From Lachnospiraceae bacterium (GTDB lineage Bacteria > Bacillota_A > Clostridia > Lachnospirales > Lachnospiraceae): a stretch of 8,475 nt of DNA. The position numbers were made by a program, and so were the translations under genes. Below are positions 1 through 4,608 of this stretch, one piece after another. Where the stretch lies: the NCBI GenBank assembly GCA_031262285.1, contig JAISHZ010000004.1, positions 1-8,475 on the forward strand. Direction: 5' to 3'. Each line of letters begins with the position of its first letter. Position 1 is the stretch's first letter. The notes beneath the pieces were generated by a model. That model worked only from the letters and a program-made list of their open reading frames with translations. It was not told where the DNA came from and did not search any database.

Positions 1-8
1 TTGAAACT

Positions 9-39
9 AGGACGACCACTGCGAATGGTTGTCCTTTTT
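9..39 (+). terminator. Rho-independent terminator for an off-window rightward gene
   Basis: The arms at 10-18 (GGACGACCA) and 26-34 (TGGTTGTCC) pair over nine bases with one G-T wobble, around a 7-base loop, and are followed at once by a T run and a further T-rich stretch to about 53. This is a classic intrinsic terminator read on the plus strand, so a rightward gene should end just left of the window. It converges on the leftward operon that ends at 115. Confidence 0.75.
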
Positions 40-53
40 ATTTGTCTTTTTTT

Positions 54-83
54 ACCGGATGACCACTGTTGCAGTCATCCGGT
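54..83. other. Perfect 10-bp inverted repeat between convergent genes
   Basis: Arms 54-63 (ACCGGATGAC) and 74-83 (GTCATCCGGT) are exact reverse complements with a 10-base loop. On neither strand does a strong T tract follow directly, so it is not a textbook terminator. It lies just after the last gene of the leftward operon and may stabilise or weakly terminate that transcript. Its GACCACTG core is shared with the neighbouring terminator hairpin at 10-34. Confidence 0.6.
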
Positions 84-114
84 TCCATTATTTCTTACCC
101 TGCTATTCGATTGT

Positions 115-294
115 TTACGCCGTCGCTGCCTGTTTCTGTTCCCATTTTTGACGTTCCTCCTGCTTTCCGGCAGCTTTACCCTCTGCATATGCTGATAGCA
201 CCATGAGCGACCATGATTTTCCATCAAGATCGTCAATACTCATGATTTTCTCTGCCATTGTTTCAGCCATCTTTTTCCCGTCTTTTGTTGCCAT
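115..294 (-). CDS. Small charged protein of unknown function
   Basis: This encodes a 59-residue protein that I do not recognise. The start at 294 is chosen because AAGGAGCG lies about ten bases upstream; the longer reading frame running back to 714 crosses two other genes and has no such site. The protein is hydrophilic, with an N-terminal stretch rich in Met, Ala and Lys, a central SWSLMVLSAYAEGKAAG segment, and a Gln/Glu/Lys-rich tail likely to be helical. It follows the excisionase-like gene by only five bases and is the last leftward gene in the window, in the cassette opened by the repeat at 538-610. No membrane segment or catalytic motif is visible. The coding call rests on the ribosome binding site, tight spacing and operon context. 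Confidence 0.7.
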   Translation of the reverse strand: MATKDGKKMAETMAEKIMSIDDLDGKSWSLMVLSAYAEGKAAGKQEERQKWEQKQAATA

Positions 295-299
295 GTTTC

Positions 300-521
300 T
301 CACGCTCCTTTCTTCTCTCTGATTCTCTCGATTTCCGTTTCTATGTTTTTTCCGGAATAATTTGCAAGCAGTTTCTCCGAAATGTGATATGTCCAAATTG
401 ACGACATCTGCACCGCTGTCCCGATTGGTAGTTTGCCTTGCTGCATCGCAACCCGGACAAACTGCGGTGACACATTCAAGATGACTGCTGCCTCTGTCGG
501 CAAAATCCTCCCTATTTCCAT
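300..521 (-). CDS. Excisionase-like winged-helix DNA-binding protein
   Basis: This 73-residue protein has an N-terminal helix-turn-helix: residues 8-31 read LPTEAAVILNVSPQFVRVAM, the 'helix - NVSPQFVRVAM recognition helix' pattern of the MerR/excisionase-like family. A wing-like segment follows (PIGTAVQMSSIWTYHIS, about 32-48). Such proteins are common in Firmicutes prophages and integrative elements, where they bend DNA at attachment sites or act as small regulators. The start at 521 follows an AAGGAGG site by six bases. An in-frame ATG further upstream lies inside the gene-boundary repeat and has no ribosome binding site. It precedes the 59-residue gene by five bases, so the two are probably co-translated. 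It lies far from the integrase, so a role as directionality factor is possible but not shown; a regulatory role is equally plausible. Confidence 0.75.
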   Translation of the reverse strand: MEIGRILPTEAAVILNVSPQFVRVAMQQGKLPIGTAVQMSSIWTYHISEKLLANYSGKNIETEIERIREKKGA

Positions 522-610
522 CCCCGTCCTCCTTTTCTTTTGGCTTGCCATCGTCAGAGCGTCGGTCGCCATCCGGACGCTGACGGTGCAGCTGCTGCAC
601 CGTTTCGGCT
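522..610 (-). repeat. Gene-boundary repeat, copy 1 (double hairpin)
   Basis: An 89-base unit fills the space from the TAG stop of the gene at 609-911 to the start codon of the gene at 300-521. The first 73 bases (538-610) are nearly identical to three other copies. Read leftward it gives a perfect 8-bp hairpin (arms 595-602 and 584-591, loop 592-594). A second, imperfect hairpin (about 551-586, CGTCA paired with TGACG) follows and has an ATGGCGA loop. The last 16 bases carry the ribosome binding site of the next gene. Confidence 0.95.
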
Positions 611-911
611 ATGTCACTGCTCTTCGATAGGTTGGTCTTATCTCGTGACCGAAAATATAGTATTCCATGCTTGCGATTTCGCCTGACCTCAATAAGGCAC
701 GATTTTTGAACCAATAAGCCCCGGTGTTGTCTTTGTAGTAATCAAAGATCAATCTCCCCATTCCATCATCCAGGGTTCCGCTTATCTCGCTGCCTATGTA
801 ATGTACGGAAACTCCTGCGGCTCCATGTGCTGCCCTGCTCTCTATACTCCATGCACTCTTTCTGATTTCCTTTACTCTGCTTGGATTCAGTTGGATGAAA
901 TCCCTTGTCAT
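609..911 (-). CDS. Small protein of unknown function with a YIGS/TGAYW motif
   Basis: A 100-residue protein that I do not recognise. The start at 911 is preferred over the ATG at 932, because GGGAGG lies six bases before it and the earlier ATG overlaps the end of the upstream gene. The middle holds VHYIGS (36-41), a predicted beta-strand stretch, then TGAYW (63-67). The same spaced pair occurs near the C-termini of the two genes upstream (929-1339 and 1360-1791), so the three may share a small beta domain. There is no membrane segment or catalytic motif. Its TAG stop uses the first two bases of gene-boundary repeat copy 1, and it lies 17 bases from the upstream gene, so it closes a three-gene cassette. 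Confidence 0.75.
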   Translation of the reverse strand: MTRDFIQLNPSRVKEIRKSAWSIESRAAHGAAGVSVHYIGSEISGTLDDGMGRLIFDYYKDNTGAYWFKNRALLRSGEIASMEYYIFGHEIRPTYRRAVT

Positions 912-928
912 GTCTTTCCTCCCGGATG

Positions 929-1339
929 TCATCCATGCACAAGCGAAAAATAGCGTTTTGTTGTGAGTTTGATGTAGTACATTTCACCGCTCCATTCGTC
1001 CTTAGGTGCGTAAATGATATCCACTTTATACGTTTTGTTTTTGTAATATTTCGTACCCACGTATTTGATTGTTGCTTTTCCTAGCGTCAGGTTACTATCA
1101 AAGATATTTTCTTGTTTTATAGGGTTTTCGAAATACTCCGCTTCTAGCACCTCTATTTCACCCGCATATTTGAACCATTCCGTCCCGGTTCCATAGTGAA
1201 GAGGATACCGCTGTCCCTTTTCAAAGCGTTTTGAAAGATATGTGTTTTCTTCTTTCTTGCAGATGTTTCTATCTGGACACGTCGGACATCCAGCGATTTT
1301 TTGAAGACTACAGATAACAGGATTTTTCTTTTTCGACAT
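929..1339 (-). CDS. Small protein with N-terminal four-cysteine cluster
   Basis: A 136-residue protein from an ATG at 1339; a TTG nine bases upstream is a weaker alternative. AAAGGA lies about ten bases before the ATG. Cysteines at residues 10, 18, 21 and 27 (spacing C-x7-C-x2-C-x5-C) look able to bind a metal or an iron-sulphur cluster; this is inference from the pattern only. The C-terminal third carries IKYVGT (91-96) and SGEMYYIKL (117-125), a motif pair also seen in the genes on both sides. The middle is hydrophilic. It begins 20 bases after the previous gene's stop and ends 17 bases before the next start, so the three genes are probably translated from one message. I do not recognise the family. 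Confidence 0.75.
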   Translation of the reverse strand: MSKKKNPVICSLQKIAGCPTCPDRNICKKEENTYLSKRFEKGQRYPLHYGTGTEWFKYAGEIEVLEAEYFENPIKQENIFDSNLTLGKATIKYVGTKYYKNKTYKVDIIYAPKDEWSGEMYYIKLTTKRYFSLVHG

Positions 1340-1359
1340 CGTCTTCAATTCCTTTCTTC

Positions 1360-1791
1360 TTACAATGTGGTTGCGTAGTATTCGCCTGTGTCGTTATGCT
1401 CGTAAATGTCATAGTGGGAAAATTCATTGTCTGTCCCCACATATCTAACGTTCATCTTCAACAATTCATCCTTATTCAGGAATGTCGCTATCTCCATCAT
1501 TCCATAAACTTCTACATCGACCTTGCATTCTTTCTCTTTGTCGGTCATATTAATCAGTTTTGTACAATGTCCATTCCACGCAAATCTGTATCCATCTTTA
1601 GTTATTGCTATTGCATTGCTCTCTCGTGTTCTTTTGCAATCAATAACTTCAAAGCCCTGCTTTTCAATAAACTGCTTGAATTCCTCCGGTGTCCTCGTCA
1701 TGCACCATTGTCCATCAGTACGGACAAAACTGCCTGTGTGATTCCCTTTTTTACGTTCTGCTGCTTCAATCATTTCTTCTCTTAATGTCAT
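1360..1791 (-). CDS. Protein of unknown function ending in a YVGT/TGEYY motif
   Basis: A 143-residue protein. AGGAGGAAACAGG directly before the ATG at 1791 fixes the start; the open frame runs further upstream only because the gene-boundary repeat happens to be open in that frame. Residues 32-82 (RTPEEFKQFIEKQGFEVIDC and onward) look like an alpha/beta fold. The last 29 residues carry VRYVGT (115-120) and TGEYYATTL (135-143), matching motifs in the next two genes. I do not recognise a named family and see no catalytic residues or membrane segment. It is the first gene of the cassette opened by repeat copy 2, with the Cys-cluster gene 20 bases downstream. Confidence 0.75.
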   Translation of the reverse strand: MTLREEMIEAAERKKGNHTGSFVRTDGQWCMTRTPEEFKQFIEKQGFEVIDCKRTRESNAIAITKDGYRFAWNGHCTKLINMTDKEKECKVDVEVYGMMEIATFLNKDELLKMNVRYVGTDNEFSHYDIYEHNDTGEYYATTL

Positions 1792-1879
1792 CCTGTTTCC
1801 TCCTGTTTTCGGCTTGCCATCGTCAGAGCGTCGGTCGCCATCCGGATGCTGACGGTGCGACTGCTGCACCGTTTCGGCT
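1792..1879 (-). repeat. Gene-boundary repeat, copy 2 (double hairpin)
   Basis: An 88-base unit from just after the TAG stop of the gene at 1880-2086 to the start codon at 1791. Arms GCACCG (1866-1871) and CGGTGC (1853-1858) enclose a 7-base loop (1859-1865), GACTGCT on the plus strand. Compared with the other copies it has one extra C near 1810 and a T at about 1848, which changes the frame and one stem pair. The final bases before the ATG, AGGAGGAAACAGG, are identical to those in copy 4. Confidence 0.95.
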
Positions 1880-2086
1880 CTAAATCTCTATGAGATAATT
1901 CTCATTGGAGGCGGCATCCCTCAAAAATATGTATTTTTTCCCGTTCAAGTCTTCTAACATTCCCTTGTATGCAATCACATTTCCGTTTTCTCTGTTGATC
2001 GCATCCATTTCTTCATGTTCTACTACATTCCCCCATACACACCCGTTTTTCTTGTCATTAACACAAAACTCATTTGCTCTTGTCAT
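1880..2086 (-). CDS. Small paralogous protein, copy 1 of a duplicated gene
   Basis: A 68-residue protein of unknown function. It begins MTRANEFCVNDKKNG and ends NENYLIEI. AGGAGG lies seven bases before the ATG at 2086. By eye it matches the gene at 2533-2745 at 59 of 68 positions with one two-residue gap, and the DNA is similarly close, so the two are recent duplicates. The second half (VIAYKGM, 37-43, then GKKYIFLRD) looks like a small beta sheet and weakly resembles the C-terminal motif of the genes at 609-1791. It starts 31 bases after the stop at 2118, and repeat copy 2 begins at its stop codon. Confidence 0.8.
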   Translation of the reverse strand: MTRANEFCVNDKKNGCVWGNVVEHEEMDAINRENGNVIAYKGMLEDLNGKKYIFLRDAASNENYLIEI

Positions 2087-2117
2087 CTTGATTCCTCCTG
2101 TTTTTATGCTTGCACTT

Positions 2118-2444
2118 TTAGTAAATCACTTGCGCAAACCATCCGTTTCTTAGCTCAAATATTGTTTTTCCTATCTGTTCTTCTATTTCGTCCATTGTAA
2201 ATCCATATGTGCCTTGTTCAATCTCGCTTTCGATCAGTGCTTCGTACGTTTCGTACAAATACCACCTTGCTTCAATGTCATATGCATAATCATTGATACT
2301 TTCAAGCCTGGTGGACTTCATTGCGGGATTTTCCGCTTTCTTTTGTTCATACATAATTTTGCAAAGTGACATTACTGCTTCTTTGTCGTAATATCTGATA
2401 TCTTCTGCTATAATTTTTTTCTGCAATTCCGTTAATTCTATCAT
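2118..2444 (-). CDS. Helical protein of unknown function
   Basis: A 108-residue protein, acidic and predicted mostly alpha-helical (IELTELQKKIIAEDIRYYDKEAVMSLCKIMYEQKK; then a long IEARWYLYETYEALIESEIEQG segment). There is no membrane segment, metal site or catalytic motif, and I do not recognise it. The start at 2444 follows GAGGAGGAAGGGA. An in-frame ATG in the upstream repeat (at 2495) would add 17 residues but has no ribosome binding site, so it is rejected. It is the first gene after repeat copy 3, followed 31 bases later by the duplicated small gene at 1880-2086. Confidence 0.75.
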   Translation of the reverse strand: MIELTELQKKIIAEDIRYYDKEAVMSLCKIMYEQKKAENPAMKSTRLESINDYAYDIEARWYLYETYEALIESEIEQGTYGFTMDEIEEQIGKTIFELRNGWFAQVIY

Positions 2445-2533
2445 TCCCTTCCTCCTCGTTTTTTGGCTTGCCATCGTCAGAGCGTCGGTCGCCATCCGGA
2501 CGCTGACGGTGCTAATGCTGCACCGTTTCGGCT
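2445..2533 (-). repeat. Gene-boundary repeat, copy 3 (double hairpin)
   Basis: An 89-base unit from the TGA stop of the gene at 2533-2745, which borrows its last base pair from the repeat, to the start codon at 2444. The arms GCACCG (2520-2525) and CGGTGC (2507-2512) enclose the loop TAATGCT (plus strand, 2513-2519), different in sequence from the other three loops while both stems are unchanged. The second hairpin and spacing to the next start match copies 1 and 4. Confidence 0.95.
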
Positions 2534-2745
2534 CAAATTTCTATGAAATAATTCTCATTGGAGACGGCATCTCTCAAAAATATGTATTTCTTCCCGTCTC
2601 GGTCTTCTAGCATTCCCTTGTATGCAATCACATTTCCGTCCCAATTTTCTCTGTTGATCAAATCCAGTTCCTCGTGTTTTACTACATTCCCCCATACACT
2701 TCCGTTTTTCTTGTCATCCACACAAAACTCATTTGCTCTTGTCAT
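2533..2745 (-). CDS. Small paralogous protein, copy 2 of a duplicated gene
   Basis: A 70-residue protein of unknown function, the near twin of the gene at 1880-2086: same MTRANEFCV start, same NVIAYKGMLED core, same NENY-IEI end. The twin lacks a Trp-Asp pair after NREN. Two consecutive ATGs exist; the inner one at 2745 is chosen because it aligns with the twin's start and its spacing to GGAGGAGG. Its leader is unlike the twin's: a tight GAAA-tetraloop hairpin (2766-2783) stands directly before the ribosome binding site and can compete for it. It follows the gene at 2848-3384 and ends inside repeat copy 3. Confidence 0.8.
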   Translation of the reverse strand: MTRANEFCVDDKKNGSVWGNVVKHEELDLINRENWDGNVIAYKGMLEDRDGKKYIFLRDAVSNENYFIEI

Positions 2746-2765
2746 CATGATTCCTCCTCCTGATC

Positions 2766-2783
2766 GGGAGGCTTTCGCCTCCC
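2766..2783 (-). promoter_or_regulatory. GAAA-tetraloop hairpin beside a ribosome binding site
   Basis: Read leftward, GGGAGGC-GAAA-GCCTCCC is a perfect 7-bp stem capped by a GNRA tetraloop. It ends four bases before AGGAGGAGG, the ribosome binding site of the gene at 2533-2745. The CCTCC of its 3' arm could alternatively pair with that GGAGG across six bases, hiding the site. The two foldings exclude each other, so translational control is possible but unproven. Confidence 0.6.
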
Positions 2784-2796
2784 TGCGATATGCTTT

Positions 2797-2837
2797 GATC
2801 TGTTACACTCTTCTATTGATCTGTCACCTCTTCTATT
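2797..2837. repeat. Two tandem copies of a 20-21 base unit
   Basis: The unit at 2797-2817 and the one at 2818-2837 both read GATCTGT-(T/C)AC-...-CTCTTCTATT, differing by one substitution and a one-base indel. They lie directly downstream of the stop at 2848 and before the tetraloop hairpin. No gene is visible here; the unit may be a slippage product or a protein-binding site. Confidence 0.7.
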
Positions 2838-2847
2838 GATTCGATCT

Positions 2848-3384
2848 TTAGAGAAGCATGTCATGTCTTATATAAAACACTGGTTGCTCTGGTATTCCCT
2901 GCGGGAGGTCTATCCGGTTTTTGTCTATTGCTATAAATGGGATTTTCAAATAATCTTTATCTTCCCATACCGGCATTTCCACTTCATGACCTAAATCCCT
3001 TAGTACCGTTGCAAGTTCTATCGCTATACCGTAATTTGCACGGTTTCTTTTGATGTCTCCCATTTCTGCGTATTTGTTTACGTCTCCTGCTGCCATCATG
3101 AAGTTTAATTTGTATTTTTCCTCTTTCGATTGTGCTGTTTGATCGAAAAAGCTGTTGCAAATCTTGGCGATATCGAAACATATTGATTCGATCTCCTGTT
3201 CTGTTGTGCTGTGTTCAAGAATATTTTTTGCAAGGCTTGCAATTACATCTGCTGTGACGTTTTCGCACTGATCAGCGGTGTCGAGTAGTTTCCCGTACTC
3301 TTCGTTATCACCGCAGGTGTACCAGTTGTTCCTTATACATAGCTGTCTTAGATCGTCTCTGTACAATTTTCTTGTTTCTTTCAT
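2848..3384 (-). CDS. Prophage-type protein of unknown function
   Basis: A 178-residue soluble protein. AGGAGGAAACAGG precedes the ATG at 3384; the upstream in-frame ATG is inside the repeat and lacks a site. The N-terminal half (residues 5-85), with LRQLCIRNNWYTCGDNEEY followed by helices through ENVTADVIASLAKNILEHST, resembles from memory small hypothetical proteins of Firmicutes prophages and integrative elements; no function is known to me. The second half holds a YGIAIELATVLRDLGHEVEMP segment and beta-like stretches at the C-terminus. There is no membrane segment, and the cysteines (about 16, 24, 40) are not arranged as a clear metal site. It is the first gene after repeat copy 4. Confidence 0.75.
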   Translation of the reverse strand: MKETRKLYRDDLRQLCIRNNWYTCGDNEEYGKLLDTADQCENVTADVIASLAKNILEHSTTEQEIESICFDIAKICNSFFDQTAQSKEEKYKLNFMMAAGDVNKYAEMGDIKRNRANYGIAIELATVLRDLGHEVEMPVWEDKDYLKIPFIAIDKNRIDLPQGIPEQPVFYIRHDMLL

Positions 3385-3473
3385 CCTGTTTCCTCCTGTT
3401 TTTTGGCTTGCCCTCGTCAGAGCGTCGGTCGCCATCCGGACGCTGACGGTGCAGCAGTCGCACCGTTTCGGCT
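3385..3473 (-). repeat. Gene-boundary repeat, copy 4 (inverted loop)
   Basis: An 89-base unit between the stop at 3477 and the start codon at 3384. Arms GCACCG (3460-3465) and CGGTGC (3447-3452) enclose the loop AGCAGTC (plus strand, 3453-3459), the exact reverse complement of the GACTGCT loop in copy 2. One substitution near 3413 changes the second in-frame ATG of the other copies. Spacing to the next start is the same as in copies 1 and 3. Confidence 0.95.
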
Positions 3474-3476
3474 TAT

Positions 3477-4031
3477 TTATTGTTCCTCTGGATTGAATCT
3501 CATGAGGAAATTTCTTATACCGATCAATATTCCCTCTTCTTTTCTCTTTTCTCTGTACCTTTTTGCCTCGTCTGCTGTTTGTTCCGATGCCCCCTCGCCC
3601 TCTTCGATTGCTTGTGCCATTTTTTCAGCTGCTTGTCTGATTTTGATTTCTGATACTGTAAGTTCAGTCTCTACCATCTTTTTAAGTTCTGTCTGTATCC
3701 ACACCGGAATCGTGTGTTTATCTAATTTCTTATAAGCATCATCAAGACTTGTTTGCAGCCATTTGACCCGCTCGTCGGTTTTACGTCCTTCATCTAGTGT
3801 GTCTTTCAGTGTTTTCCGGAGTTCCTCGTTCTCTGTCTTGAGTTCTGCTGCTTCTTTCTCTGCGACCTCTGCTCTACCTTTCAGGCTGAAAGCTGCGTCA
3901 GCTTCTATGTTTTCCTCTGCTACTTCAAGAACTCCCTCCATCGCTGTGGCAAGATAGCTGTTCTCTCCCATCTCTTCAACGATTTTTCTGATTTTTTCTA
4001 TTGCTTGCCTCTCCTGCTCTTTACTTGTCAT
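3477..4031 (-). CDS. Coiled-coil prophage protein, first gene of the leftward operon
   Basis: A 184-residue soluble, strongly helical protein. The N-terminal part (residues 1-60) contains NSYLATAMEGVLEVAEENI and FSLKGRAEVAEKEA, a pattern I recognise from hypothetical proteins widespread in Lachnospiraceae-type prophages; no biochemical function is known to me. Residues 55-105 form a long Glu/Lys-rich heptad stretch likely to be a coiled coil, and residues 110-180 hold further amphipathic helices. The start at 4031 has GGAGGG nine bases upstream. It is the first gene behind the strong promoter at 4071-4099 and so should be an early gene under the repressor at 4169. Repeat copy 4 follows its stop. 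Confidence 0.85.
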   Translation of the reverse strand: MTSKEQERQAIEKIRKIVEEMGENSYLATAMEGVLEVAEENIEADAAFSLKGRAEVAEKEAAELKTENEELRKTLKDTLDEGRKTDERVKWLQTSLDDAYKKLDKHTIPVWIQTELKKMVETELTVSEIKIRQAAEKMAQAIEEGEGASEQTADEAKRYREKRKEEGILIGIRNFLMRFNPEEQ

Positions 4032-4053
4032 TGTTCTTGCCCTCCTGTTTTTG

Positions 4054-4132
4054 TTGTTTGCTATGTCTCAATTTTAAGTTACTTAGTCTCGCTTGTCAAT
4101 ATGTTTTTTTACTTTTTGTTTACAATGTCTCA
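4054..4132. promoter_or_regulatory. Three operator-like repeats in the divergent switch region
   Basis: Three copies of a TTRCWWWGTCTC-like element end at 4069, 4090 and 4131. The outer two are 17-base near matches (4054-4070 and 4116-4132, 15 of 17 identical). Distances of 21 and 41 bases between equivalent bases place them on about the same helix face. Copy 1 abuts the -10 of the leftward promoter, copy 2 lies between its -10 and -35, and copy 3 covers the -35 of the repressor's own promoter. A perfect 11-base palindrome, TAAGTTACTTA, lies at 4075-4085. The likely ligand is the XRE protein encoded at 4169. Confidence 0.65.
4071..4099 (-). promoter_or_regulatory. Strong leftward early promoter
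   Basis: On the minus strand a consensus -35 TTGACA (4094-4099) is followed after exactly 17 bases by TAAAAT (4071-4076). It drives the ten-gene leftward operon starting at 4031. Operator-like repeats lie within and just after it. Confidence 0.8.
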
Positions 4133-4147
4133 TTCATGTGATATGCT
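4119..4147 (+). promoter_or_regulatory. Promoter of the XRE repressor gene
   Basis: TTTACA (4119-4124), 17 bases, then TATGCT (4142-4147), placed about 20 bases before the AGGAGG ribosome binding site (4156-4161) of the gene at 4169. An operator-like repeat covers its -35, which suggests autoregulation. Confidence 0.55.
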
Positions 4148-4168
4148 TCATTTATAGGAGGTGTACTC

Positions 4169-4564
4169 ATGGATTATACAAGCATGGAAATTGGTGATAG
4201 AATCAAGGCTATACGAGAGGAAAAAAAATTAAGTCAAGCATCTTTTGGTGAAAAATTATCCCTTGAACGCTCTGCGATATCCTTAATAGAGCGCAAGCTT
4301 CGAAATGTAACCGACAGAACCATAAAAGACATTTGTCGTGAATTCAATGTTAATTACATATTTTTGACCACTGGTGAGGGTGAGATGTTCATCGACAGCG
4401 ATGATGATTTCTTTGAGAGAATTGACCGCATCATGACGGGTGAGGATGATGCACGGAAAAATTTGTTCAAGTCTCTAGTTTATTCAAGCGATGAAGACAT
4501 CGCTGCTCTCAATCGCATTCTTGATAGAACGATAAAATTTATGAGAGGTGAGGTTGATGAATAG
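4169..4564 (+). CDS. XRE-family phage-type repressor
   Basis: A 131-residue transcription regulator. An N-terminal helix-turn-helix of the XRE/Cro-CI family spans about residues 8-65: GDRIKAIREEKKLSQASFGEKL, recognition helix SLERSAISLIER, and FNVNYIFLTTGEGEMF, the usual close of the domain in Firmicutes prophage repressors. The C-terminal part (80-131) is helical and acidic; there is no peptidase domain, so self-cleavage on SOS induction is not expected. An AGGAGGT site seven bases upstream sets the start. It faces the leftward operon across three operator-like repeats, the layout of a lysogeny switch, so it probably represses that operon and itself. It shares a convergent terminator with the small gene at 4598. 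Confidence 0.9.
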   Translation: MDYTSMEIGDRIKAIREEKKLSQASFGEKLSLERSAISLIERKLRNVTDRTIKDICREFNVNYIFLTTGEGEMFIDSDDDFFERIDRIMTGEDDARKNLFKSLVYSSDEDIAALNRILDRTIKFMRGEVDE

Positions 4565-4577
4565 AGGTGCTTGAATA

Positions 4578-4608
4578 AAAAAAGACTGACAGTCTTTTTA
4601 ACTGTCAG
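4578..4608. terminator. Bidirectional terminator between convergent genes
   Basis: CTGACAG (4586-4592) and CTGTCAG (4602-4608) form a 7-bp stem. Read leftward the stem is followed by a long T run, giving a good intrinsic terminator for the gene at 4598-4711. Read rightward, AAAAAGACT/AGTCTTTTT around GACTGACAGTC forms an alternative stem ending in T5 for the repressor gene. The leftward stem overlaps the last codons of the 37-residue gene. Confidence 0.8.

Noticed and set aside
54..102. A 16-codon leftward frame (ATG to TAA) through the 54-83 hairpin
   Set aside because: It has only a weak upstream site and is explained by the inverted repeat itself; nothing else supports translation.
433..1883. 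Rightward open frames of 60-130 codons across the early operon (for example 1396-1785)
   Set aside because: They are shadows of the leftward genes and of the GC-rich repeats, lack ribosome binding sites, and read as Cys/Phe/Leu-rich antisense sequence.
522..3473. CRISPR array
   Set aside because: The four repeats are 73-89 bases long and separated by whole genes, not by short uniform spacers, and no cas gene is present.
538..3473. Repeats as ordinary intrinsic terminators
   Set aside because: Read leftward, neither hairpin is followed by a T run; the bases after them are A/G-rich and hold the next ribosome binding site.
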